The position numbers were made by a program, and so were the translations under genes. Source: an uncultured Hyphomicrobiales bacterium (GTDB taxonomy: Bacteria > Pseudomonadota > Alphaproteobacteria > Rhizobiales > Beijerinckiaceae). From it: a stretch of DNA of 5,045 nt. Shown here in pieces: positions 1-5,045 of the stretch (positions are counted from its first letter, which is position 1; each line of letters begins with the position of its first letter). The stretch is from assembly GCA_903916165.1 (NCBI GenBank), contig CAIWVR010000116.1, positions 1 through 5,045 of the forward strand, given 5' to 3'. Under the pieces are notes generated by a model. It searched no databases. It was not told the DNA's origin and saw only the letters and a list, made by a program, of their open reading frames with translations.

Positions 1-1
1 A

Positions 2-322
2 TCGCCGACCATGTCGCCGCATTGCGACGACGAGATCAAATATCAGGTCGTCGAGCGCGTCGTGAAGCGCTTCCAGGACATGCAGGCGAAAGGCGAGCCG
101 GTATCTGGCCAGAAGATCCGCGACCTCGTCACGGTGAACGGCGTGCGCGTCACGGCCGAAGACGGCACCTGGGGCCTGGTGCGCGCCTCGTCCAACAAGC
201 CGGAACTCGTCGTTGTGGTCGAGAGCCCGGTGTCGGAAGCGCGGATGCGCGAGATGTTCAAGGCGGTCGATGGCGTGATGCGCGAGAACCCGGAAGTCGG
301 TGCCTATAACCAGACGATCTGA
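2..322 (+). CDS. Phosphomannomutase/phosphoglucomutase, C-terminal part (5' end outside window)
   Basis: This is the last 106 codons of an alpha-D-phosphohexomutase, open to the left edge and ending at TGA 320-322. Family enzymes interconvert mannose-6-P/mannose-1-P and glucose-6-P/glucose-1-P in the cytoplasm, feeding sugar nucleotides for surface polysaccharides. The visible part is domain 4. It has a helix-rich opening (SPHCDDEIKYQVVERV), then the phosphate-binding loop GTWGLVRASSNKPE with its Arg codon at 182-184, a beta strand LVVVVESP, and a closing helix SEARMREMFKAV. From memory, the Pseudomonas AlgC loop reads RASNTTP. Here Arg and the first Ser are kept, but Asn-Thr-Thr becomes Ser-Asn-Lys. 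The Met at 11 is not the real start, because the frame stays open to base 2 and the N-terminal three domains must lie upstream. Mannose versus glucose preference, or glucosamine mutase activity, cannot be settled from this fragment. Confidence 0.88.
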   Translation, partial: SPTMSPHCDDEIKYQVVERVVKRFQDMQAKGEPVSGQKIRDLVTVNGVRVTAEDGTWGLVRASSNKPELVVVVESPVSEARMREMFKAVDGVMRENPEVGAYNQTI

Positions 323-344
323 TCTCGTTGCGTCCGACATCAAA

Positions 345-375
345 CAAGCCGCGGGCGCGCAAGCCCCGCGGCTTG
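345..375 (+). terminator. Likely terminator hairpin after the phosphohexomutase gene
   Basis: An 11-bp perfect inverted repeat, CAAGCCGCGGG (345-355) and CCCGCGGCTTG (365-375), flanks a 9-base loop and begins 23 bases after the stop codon. The stem is very GC-rich and would be stable in RNA. The downstream bases (CCTTGTGGTG) contain only scattered T residues, so the usual U-tract is weak. It may be a weak intrinsic terminator, or an RNA-end stabiliser working with Rho. The hairpin is symmetric, but no gene on the other strand would use it. Confidence 0.7.
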
Positions 376-403
376 CCTTGTGGTGCAGATCGTGTCGCCT
401 GAA

Positions 404-417
404 GATAACGCGATAAC
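404..417 (+). repeat. Tandem GATAAC motif upstream of the aminopeptidase gene
   Basis: GATAAC occurs at 404-409 and again at 412-417, eight bases apart, in the short AT-richer part of the gap before the aminopeptidase gene. The copies could hold a -10-like element (compare TATAAT) or a small regulator site. No convincing -35 box lies 16-18 bases upstream of either copy; TTGTGG at 379-384 is 19 bases before the first. A promoter for the aminopeptidase gene is expected here, because the preceding gene ends in a hairpin, but its exact place is not resolved. Confidence 0.3.
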
Positions 418-438
418 AAGCCAGGTTCGCCTGTCGCC

Positions 439-446
439 AGGAAGGG
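439..446 (+). promoter_or_regulatory. Ribosome binding site that selects the ATG start at 453
   Basis: AGGAAGGG is a strong Shine-Dalgarno sequence ending six bases before ATG 453. The in-frame TTG at 447 touches the Shine-Dalgarno directly, leaving no spacer, so ATG 453 is the better start. Confidence 0.75.
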
Positions 447-452
447 TTGTTC

Positions 453-1826
453 ATGCCGCTGATCGCAAGCCGCGCCGACGCAAAGGTCATTTCCATTCTG
501 TGCGTCACGCGCGACACGTGGGAGGCGCACCGCGCCACCCTGCCGGGCCTTGCCGCCGCTTTCGCACAAGCGTCGGGCTTTGAGCCGAGGGCAGGGCGCC
601 ATTGCCTGCTGCCGGACGAGACGGGCGGTCTCGGCTGTATCCTGCTCGGCCTCGATCCCGCTGACACCTTTCTGCCGGGCAAGCTCGCCACCCTGCTGCC
701 TGCGGGGATCTACGAACTGGTCGGGCTTGACGCCGACGTCGCCGAACCTGCCGCATTGTCTTGGCTTCTCAGTGCCTATCGCTTCACGCGCTACAAGAAA
801 CCCGCAGCGGATGCGCCCCAACTTGTCTGCCCGCCGGGCGTGGACGGTGCCCGCGTCCAGCGAATGGCCGATGGCATCTGCCTGGCGCGCGATCTCATCA
901 ACACGCCCGCCAATGATATGAGCCCGGTGGCGCTGGACGCCGCCGTGCATGGGCTGGCTGCGCGCCATGGCGTGCGCGCGACAAGCATCATCGGACATGA
1001 CTTGCTGGCGCGCGGCTTCCCGCTCATCCACGCCGTCGGGCGTGCCGCTGCGGAAGAGCCGCGTCTGGTCGAATTTTCCTTTGGCCCAGAAGATGCGCCG
1101 AAGGTGACGCTGGTCGGCAAGGGCGTCTGCTTCGACACCGGCGGGCTCGACATCAAGCCCTCGAGCGCCATGCTGCTCATGAAGAAGGACATGGGTGGCG
1201 CCGCCGTCGCGCTGGCGCTCGCGCATATGATCATGGATGCGGGCCTTCGCGTCCGCCTGCGCGTGCTCGTGCCCATTGTTGAAAATGCCATTGCCGCGGA
1301 TGCTTTCCGCCCCGGCGACATCTATCCGAGCCGGAAGGGACTGACTGTCGAGATCGGCAATACCGATGCGGAAGGCCGGCTCATCCTGGCCGACGCCCTG
1401 GCGCTTGCCGCTGAGGAGAAGCCCGACCTGCTGATCGACTTCGCCACGCTCACCGGCGCGGCGCGCGTCGCGCTCGGACCCGACCTGCCACCCTTCTATA
1501 CGGGCGACGACGCCTTTGCGGCCGATGTCCAGGCGACGGGCCTGCGCGTGCACGATCCCGTCTGGCGCCTGCCTTTGTGGGACGCCTATGACTCCCTGCT
1601 CGACAGCAAGACGGCGGACCTCAACAATGTCTCAAACGGGCCTTTTGCGGGCTCGATCACGGCGGCTTTGTTCTTGCGCCGTTTTGTCGAGGGGGCACAG
1701 ATATGGGCGCATTTCGATGTCTATGGCTGGAATCCCTCCACCAAACCCGGCCGTCCCGAGGGCGGCGAGGCGCAGGCCGCGCGGTTGCTGTATGATTGTC
1801 TTGAGCGCCGCTACCCGGCGGCTTGA
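453..1826 (+). CDS. Leucyl aminopeptidase family protein (peptidase M17)
   Basis: This 457-residue two-metal (Zn/Mn) aminopeptidase removes N-terminal residues from peptides in the cytoplasm. The C-terminal catalytic domain is complete. GKGVCFDTGGLDIKPSS gives metal and catalytic residues K223, D228 and K235. MKKDMGG gives D246. The M17 signature NTDAEGRL (303-310) gives D305, E307 and R309. All seven sit exactly 47 positions before E. coli PepA K270, D275, K282, D293, D352, E354 and R356 (PepA numbers from memory), so activity is expected. INTPANDM (about 149-156) is the usual motif at the start of the catalytic domain. The N-terminal domain is shorter than in the 503-residue PepA, and no DNA-binding role should be assumed. 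There is no signal peptide. It begins a plus-strand run with the MarR-like and NlpC/P60 genes, suggesting shared peptide turnover. Substrate preference is unknown, so pepA is not assigned. Confidence 0.95.
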   Translation: MPLIASRADAKVISILCVTRDTWEAHRATLPGLAAAFAQASGFEPRAGRHCLLPDETGGLGCILLGLDPADTFLPGKLATLLPAGIYELVGLDADVAEPAALSWLLSAYRFTRYKKPAADAPQLVCPPGVDGARVQRMADGICLARDLINTPANDMSPVALDAAVHGLAARHGVRATSIIGHDLLARGFPLIHAVGRAAAEEPRLVEFSFGPEDAPKVTLVGKGVCFDTGGLDIKPSSAMLLMKKDMGGAAVALALAHMIMDAGLRVRLRVLVPIVENAIAADAFRPGDIYPSRKGLTVEIGNTDAEGRLILADALALAAEEKPDLLIDFATLTGAARVALGPDLPPFYTGDDAFAADVQATGLRVHDPVWRLPLWDAYDSLLDSKTADLNNVSNGPFAGSITAALFLRRFVEGAQIWAHFDVYGWNPSTKPGRPEGGEAQAARLLYDCLERRYPAA

Positions 1827-1851
1827 TTGGCCTTGCAAGACAGGCACAATA
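1823..1851 (+). promoter_or_regulatory. Possible weak promoter for the MarR-like regulator gene
   Basis: TTGATT (1823-1828, overlapping the aminopeptidase stop) and CACAAT (1845-1850) are spaced 16 bases apart and resemble -35 and -10 boxes. A transcript would begin just upstream of the regulator's ribosome site. An 8-bp palindrome, CTTGCAAG (1832-1839), sits between the boxes and could be an operator half or chance. The match is imperfect, and simple read-through from the aminopeptidase gene would explain expression equally well. Confidence 0.25.
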
Positions 1852-1873
1852 GCGCGTCTGAAGTGGAGCTGGC

Positions 1874-2248
1874 ATGACCATCGCGCTGAAGCCGTCGCAG
1901 GGGCTGGACCTGCTGCACGACATCACGCTCGCCATGGTGCGCGAGACAAAGCCTGACGGGCTGGCGGATTTTACGCACCGGCAGCTCGCCATTCTTCTCA
2001 CCGTCTATCTGGAGCGGCCGCCGCACACGGTGCGCGGTCTCGCCCACAAGCTCGGCGTCACCAAGCCGGTCATCACGCGCGCGCTTGATTCCATGGGCAA
2101 GCAGGCGATCATTGCGCGTCGCCGTGACGAGGCCGACAAGCGCAATGTCATCATCCAGCGCACCGTGAAGGGCGCGCTTTATGTCGAGAAGCTCGGCGAT
2201 ATGGTGATCCGCAAGGCGGCCGATATCGGCCCGGGGGACGATCTTTGA
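1874..2248 (+). CDS. Small MarR-like winged helix-turn-helix regulator
   Basis: This is a 124-residue probable DNA-binding protein. After an N-terminal helix, the segment FTHRQLAILLTVYL (33-46) leads into a helix-turn-helix, TVRGLAHKLGVTKPVITRAL (52-71). The putative recognition helix begins at TKPVITRALDSM. A basic wing, ARRRDEADKRNVIIQRT (81-97), follows and contains the MarR-type D-x-R-N pattern at D88-K-R-N91. A final helix (about 98-116) could aid dimerisation. At 124 residues it is shorter than a usual MarR protein (about 140-150), with reduced terminal helices. It has no Cys, so thiol redox sensing is excluded. GGAG at 1865-1868 lies five bases before ATG. The gene follows the M17 gene after 47 bases and overlaps the NlpC gene, so it may control this peptidase group. 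Target and ligand are unknown, and a non-regulatory role is possible. Confidence 0.85.
   Translation: MTIALKPSQGLDLLHDITLAMVRETKPDGLADFTHRQLAILLTVYLERPPHTVRGLAHKLGVTKPVITRALDSMGKQAIIARRRDEADKRNVIIQRTVKGALYVEKLGDMVIRKAADIGPGDDL
2233..2238 (+). promoter_or_regulatory. Ribosome binding site supporting the TTG start at 2245
   Basis: GGGGGA inside the end of the regulator gene lies six bases before TTG 2245. The TTG overlaps the regulator's stop as TTGA, a typical translational-coupling arrangement. The next in-frame ATG, at 2350, would remove 35 residues that look like the conserved start of this family. Confidence 0.6.
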
Positions 2249-3096
2249 CCGCGCCCTTCGATCCGCGCCGCACGCCTGCGCGCAGCGATCTCGCCGCCGC
2301 TCATCTGCAGGGCGTGATCGATGCGCCCCATTATGCGCAAGGGCGCCCCATGCGCGTCGTTGACGAGGCGATTGCGCTGCGGGCGCGGCCCGCGGGCGAT
2401 TGCGGCCTCGACACGCAAGTGCTGCATGGCGAGACGGTCGTCGTCTATGACAGGGATGAAGGCTGGGCGTGGGGACAGGCGCTGGCCGATGGCTATGTCG
2501 GCTATATGTCGGCGGATGCGCTGGTGGACGCGGGGGCGGCACCGTCGCATAAGGTCTCTGTGCCACGGACCTTTCTTTACCCTGCCGACACTATGAAAAT
2601 GCCGGTGCTGGGCGCGCTGCCGCTCGGCGCCCTGGTCGAGGCGCGTGCGGTGCGCGGCGATTTCACGCAGCTCGCCAGCGGATTGTTCGTCTTCTCGGCC
2701 CATCTCGCGGATGTTGGCGCGCGCCAGCCTGATTTCGTCAGCGTCGCGGAATGGTTTCAAGGCGCGCCCTATCTGTGGGGCGGCAAGACGTGGCTCGGCC
2801 TCGATTGCTCGGGCCTCGTGCAGATCGCCCTGCAGGCTGCCGGCGTGCCCGCGCCCCGCGACACCGACATGCAGCAGGCCGAACTCGGCACGGCGCTCGC
2901 CGCCGGGGCGGTTCTGCAGCGCGGCGATCTTGTGTTCTGGAAGGGCCATGTCGGCGTGATGCGGGACGCGGAGCATCTGCTGCACGCCAGCGGCCATCAC
3001 ATGCAGGTTGTCTCTGAACCTTTCGCGCAGGCGCGCGCGCGGATTGCCGCGAAGGCCCATGGCGAGGTAACCGCGATCCGGCGGCTAGAGATCTGA
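2245..3096 (+). CDS. SH3b–NlpC/P60 family cysteine peptidase (C40, YkfC-like)
   Basis: This 283-residue protein has two bacterial SH3-like segments (about 35-95, with DGYVGYMSADAL, and 105-152) followed by an NlpC/P60 catalytic domain (about 163-283). The Cys motif is LDCSGLVQ with C188. The catalytic His is H235 in KGHVGVM, and the third polar residue is H247 in LLHASGHH. From memory, Bacillus cereus YkfC uses C238, H291 and H303, with D256 holding the free N-terminal amine. Here H235-H247 has the same spacing of 12, and D206 is likewise 18 after the Cys. YkfC-type enzymes cut gamma-D-Glu–diaminopimelate bonds in free murein peptides. No signal peptide or membrane segment is seen, which suits cytoplasmic peptide recycling rather than wall cutting. 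The TTG start overlaps the MarR-like gene by four bases, and the 3' end overlaps deoA on the other strand by 12. Family is confident; precise substrate is inferred. Confidence 0.92.
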   Translation: MTAPFDPRRTPARSDLAAAHLQGVIDAPHYAQGRPMRVVDEAIALRARPAGDCGLDTQVLHGETVVVYDRDEGWAWGQALADGYVGYMSADALVDAGAAPSHKVSVPRTFLYPADTMKMPVLGALPLGALVEARAVRGDFTQLASGLFVFSAHLADVGARQPDFVSVAEWFQGAPYLWGGKTWLGLDCSGLVQIALQAAGVPAPRDTDMQQAELGTALAAGAVLQRGDLVFWKGHVGVMRDAEHLLHASGHHMQVVSEPFAQARARIAAKAHGEVTAIRRLEI

Positions 3097-4416
3097 CACG
3101 TCGACGCGCGTGATCACGACCGGCGTGCTGGACGGCCGCACCGCGCCGATCTCGATCGCCTGCGCCAGATGTCCGGCGGCGCGCGCGGCGGCCTCGGGGT
3201 CGGCCGCATGCACATAGGCCAGCGGCTCGCCGCGCATCACCTGCTGCCCGACGTTCACCATGGCCGTCAGCCCGACGGAGGGATCGATGGCATCTTGCGC
3301 GCGTCGGCGCCCGCCACCGAGTTCGACGACGATCAGGCCGATGTCGCGCGTCGCCATGCGCGTGACGAAGCCTGCGCTCCGGGCGGGAACAGGAACAGTC
3401 ACCGGCGCGCGCGGCAGGTGGGTGGAGGGGCGCTGGAGCAGGTTGGCGGGGCCACCAAGCTCGACCACCATCCGCGCGAAATGCTCTGCGGCGGCACCGC
3501 TCGTGATCGCGTCGTCGATCTGTGCGCGGCCCTCCGCCCGATTCGCGACAAGGCCGCCCACCAGCAACATTTCCGCGCCGAGCGCGACCACGATTTCCTG
3601 CACGCGCGGCTCGCGCTTCGTGCCGTTGAGATGCGAGATGGCGTGCAGGGTTTCCACGGCATTGCCAGCCGCACTCGCGAGGGGCTGGTCCATGTCGGTG
3701 ATCAGGGCATGGGTCGGCAGGCCGGCATGCTGGGCGACATGGACGATGGAATCGGCGAGGCGGCGCGCCTCGCTCAGTGTCGGCATGAAGGCACCCGAGC
3801 CGGTCTTGACGTCGAGGACGAGACCATTCAGTCCGGCGGCCAGTTTCTTCGACAGGATCGATGCGGTGATGAGCGGGATTGATTCCACCGTCGCTGTCAC
3901 GTCGCGGATGGAATAAAGACGCCGGTCGGCGGGCGCGAGTTGCGCCGTCTGGCCGATGATCGCGCAGCCGGCGTGCCGCACCGCGCGCGCGAGCTGCCCG
4001 GCGTCGGGCGTCGTGCAATAGCCCGGGATCGCCTCAAGCTTGTCCAGCGTGCCGCCGGTGTGGCCGAGGCCACGTCCCGAAATCATCGGCACATAGCCGC
4101 CGCAGGCCGCGACGGCCGGGGCCAGGATCAGGCTGATATTGTCGCCGATGCCGCCGGTCGAATGCTTGTCGAGCACCGGTCCGCCCAGAAACTCGCCGCT
4201 CCAGTCGAGCACCTGGCCGGAACAGGTCATGGCGCGTGTCAGCGCGGCGCATTCGGCGTTCGTCATGCCGCGCAGGAACACTGCCATGGCGAAGGCTGCG
4301 GCCTGGCCTTCCGTGACGCGCCCGTCCGTGAGCCCGCCGATGAAAGCCTCGATCTCGTGCGCCTCGAGCGTCAGCCCATCGCGTTTCTTGCGGATGATCT
4401 CTTGCGGCAGGAACAT
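3085..4416 (-). CDS. deoA: Thymidine phosphorylase
   Basis: This 443-residue enzyme converts thymidine (and deoxyuridine) plus phosphate to the base and 2-deoxyribose-1-phosphate in pyrimidine nucleoside salvage. It aligns with E. coli DeoA (440 residues) almost without offset. K84, H85 and S86 lie in LDKHSTGG. T123 closes the family signature SGRGLGHTGGTLDKLE (113-128). Y168, R171, S186 and K190 are also at the E. coli positions (numbers from memory). The order is an N-terminal helical domain, a central phosphate-binding alpha/beta domain, and a C-terminal domain containing GFVTRMATRDIG and VNVGQQVMRGEPLAYVHA. The intact pyrimidine-site residues and length fit thymidine phosphorylase better than pyrimidine-nucleoside phosphorylase or AMP phosphorylase. 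The gene follows deoC after nine bases, so the two are almost certainly cotranscribed. Its stop (TAG) lies inside the end of the convergent NlpC/P60 gene. Confidence 0.95.
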   Translation of the reverse strand: MFLPQEIIRKKRDGLTLEAHEIEAFIGGLTDGRVTEGQAAAFAMAVFLRGMTNAECAALTRAMTCSGQVLDWSGEFLGGPVLDKHSTGGIGDNISLILAPAVAACGGYVPMISGRGLGHTGGTLDKLEAIPGYCTTPDAGQLARAVRHAGCAIIGQTAQLAPADRRLYSIRDVTATVESIPLITASILSKKLAAGLNGLVLDVKTGSGAFMPTLSEARRLADSIVHVAQHAGLPTHALITDMDQPLASAAGNAVETLHAISHLNGTKREPRVQEIVVALGAEMLLVGGLVANRAEGRAQIDDAITSGAAAEHFARMVVELGGPANLLQRPSTHLPRAPVTVPVPARSAGFVTRMATRDIGLIVVELGGGRRRAQDAIDPSVGLTAMVNVGQQVMRGEPLAYVHAADPEAAARAAGHLAQAIEIGAVRPSSTPVVITRVDVSDL

Positions 4417-4422
4417 CGGGCG

Positions 4423-4427
4423 CCCTT
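4423..4427 (-). promoter_or_regulatory. deoA ribosome binding site overlapping the deoC stop codon
   Basis: On the minus strand the junction reads TAAGGGCGCCCGATG. AAGGG shares its first two bases with the deoC TAA stop and leaves a six-base spacer to the deoA ATG. Ribosomes ending deoC would sit on this site, which suggests coupled translation of the two enzymes. GGGCGCCC between stop and start is an 8-bp palindrome covering part of the site. Confidence 0.6.
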
Positions 4428-5045
4428 ACAATGCGGCGAGCAGCGGATCGAGCAGGCTCGAGGCGCCGAAACGGAAATGCGCGGGCGAGACGAAGCCGCT
4501 CCCCAGAATTTCATCCGCCAGCGCCAGATATTCGCGCGCCTGGGCCAGTGTCCGCAAGCCCCCGGAGGCCTTGAAGCCGACATTGGCTCCAGCCTCACGA
4601 ATGACGCCCAGCATGATGCGCGCGGCCCCGGGTGTCGCGGAGACCGCCGTTTTGCCGGTGGATGTCTTGATGAAATCCGCGCCTTCGTCGATGGCCAGAC
4701 GGCTCGCGCGCGCGATCATTCTGGCGTCTGGCAATTCACCGCTCTCAATGATGACTTTCAGCTGCGCGGCGGGCGACAGGGCGCGGGCAACACCCCGGAC
4801 CATGTTGCGCGCCATGTCGTCACGACCCGCGACCAGCGCGCGCCACGGCAGGACGAGGTCGATCTCGTCGGCGCCATCGGCCAGCGCGGCTTGCGTCTGT
4901 GCGCAGGCGGCGGCGACATCCTCGCCACCATGCGGAAAATTCACCACGGTCGCGAGCTTGATCGACGACGGGCCGAGCGCCGCGCGGGCCTGGGCGACGA
5001 AGGCGGGCCAGACGCACAAGGCCGCGACGGGCATGGGCAGCGCCA
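4426..5045 (-). CDS. deoC: Deoxyribose-phosphate aldolase (5' end outside window)
   Basis: This class I aldolase reversibly splits 2-deoxyribose-5-phosphate into acetaldehyde and glyceraldehyde-3-phosphate, the last step of deoxynucleoside breakdown. Counting from the Met at 5034-5032, the proton-relay Asp is D59 in ADEIDLVLPWRAL. The Schiff-base Lys is K123 in FIKTSTGKTAV (codon 4668-4666), and the second catalytic Lys is K155 in VGFKASGGLRT (codon 4572-4570). These match E. coli D102, K167 and K201 (from memory) with small gaps, placing it in the E. coli-like DeoC group. The end FRFGASSLLDPLLAAL lacks the short E. coli tail. That Met is probably not the start: the frame remains open to the window edge, and roughly 40-50 N-terminal residues of the barrel are missing. 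deoA follows directly. No regulator site is visible because the promoter lies outside. Confidence 0.94.
   Translation of the reverse strand, partial: ALPMPVAALCVWPAFVAQARAALGPSSIKLATVVNFPHGGEDVAAACAQTQAALADGADEIDLVLPWRALVAGRDDMARNMVRGVARALSPAAQLKVIIESGELPDARMIARASRLAIDEGADFIKTSTGKTAVSATPGAARIMLGVIREAGANVGFKASGGLRTLAQAREYLALADEILGSGFVSPAHFRFGASSLLDPLLAAL

Noticed and set aside
447..452. TTG at 447 as the start of the M17 gene
   Set aside because: It directly abuts the AGGAAGGG ribosome site with no spacer. ATG 453, two codons on, has a normal six-base spacer.
258..1553. A 431-codon open frame on the minus strand opposite the M17 gene
   Set aside because: It is antisense to a gene with all catalytic residues intact. 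Its translation is rich in Arg, Gly, Ala and Gln with no recognisable domain, which is typical of a shadow frame in GC-rich DNA.
1832..1839. CTTGCAAG palindrome as a definite MarR operator
   Set aside because: MarR-type sites are normally longer, and an 8-bp palindrome is not rare by chance. It is mentioned only as a possibility within the weak promoter entry.
1811..2566. A 251-codon minus-strand open frame opposite the MarR-like gene
   Set aside because: Its product is Pro/Arg/His-rich at the start and resembles no family, and it spans two real genes on the other strand.
2179..3060. A 293-codon minus-strand open frame opposite the NlpC/P60 gene
   Set aside because: The opposite strand encodes a clear SH3b–NlpC/P60 protein. 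The antisense product has no domain signal and no convincing ribosome site.
3169..3916. Plus-strand open frames of 237 and 218 codons inside deoA
   Set aside because: Both are antisense to the well-conserved deoA catalytic region, and neither translation shows a recognisable fold or motif.
2738..4018. A 426-codon minus-strand open frame through the NlpC/P60 end and deoA
   Set aside because: It runs in another frame of deoA and gives an Arg/Ala/Pro-rich low-complexity product without motifs. deoA itself is certain here.
5032..5034. This Met as the true start of deoC
   Set aside because: The frame continues open to the window edge, and DeoC proteins of this type have some 40-50 more residues before the matching AALCVWP segment.

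Overview
The window is GC-rich, compact, gene-dense bacterial DNA. Codons end mostly in G or C, intergenic gaps are short, and neighbouring genes overlap at their ends. The protein types fit an alphaproteobacterium: an M17 aminopeptidase of about 457 residues with a shortened N-terminal domain, paired with a cytoplasmic SH3b–NlpC/P60 peptidase, and a phosphomannomutase with an RASSNKPE loop. The genus cannot be fixed from the sequence. No RNA gene, mobile element, CRISPR array or long repeat was seen.

Left edge (2-380): the last 106 codons of a phosphomannomutase/phosphoglucomutase, followed by a perfect 11-bp GC-rich hairpin that is probably its terminator. The gap at 323-452 also carries a doubled GATAAC motif and a strong Shine-Dalgarno for the next gene.

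Plus-strand block (453-3096): three genes in a row. They encode an M17 leucyl aminopeptidase-type enzyme, a small MarR-like winged-helix regulator, and an SH3b–NlpC/P60 cysteine peptidase. The regulator and NlpC genes overlap by four bases (TTGA). Both peptidases keep their catalytic residues and neither shows a signal peptide. The block therefore looks like a small cytoplasmic peptide-degradation or murein-peptide-recycling unit with its own candidate regulator. The substrate and regulatory links are inference.

Minus-strand block (5045-3085): deoC (deoxyribose-phosphate aldolase, 5' end outside the window), then deoA (thymidine phosphorylase) nine bases downstream. The deoA ribosome site overlaps the deoC stop. 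DeoA releases thymine and deoxyribose-1-phosphate. After a phosphopentomutase step not encoded here, DeoC splits deoxyribose-5-phosphate into acetaldehyde and glyceraldehyde-3-phosphate. The deo block converges on the peptidase block, and the nlpC-like and deoA coding regions overlap tail to tail by 12 bp.

Overall this is ordinary chromosomal housekeeping and salvage DNA. I found no convincing undescribed system. The most interesting points are the peptidase–MarR–peptidase arrangement and the terminator-free convergent overlap.
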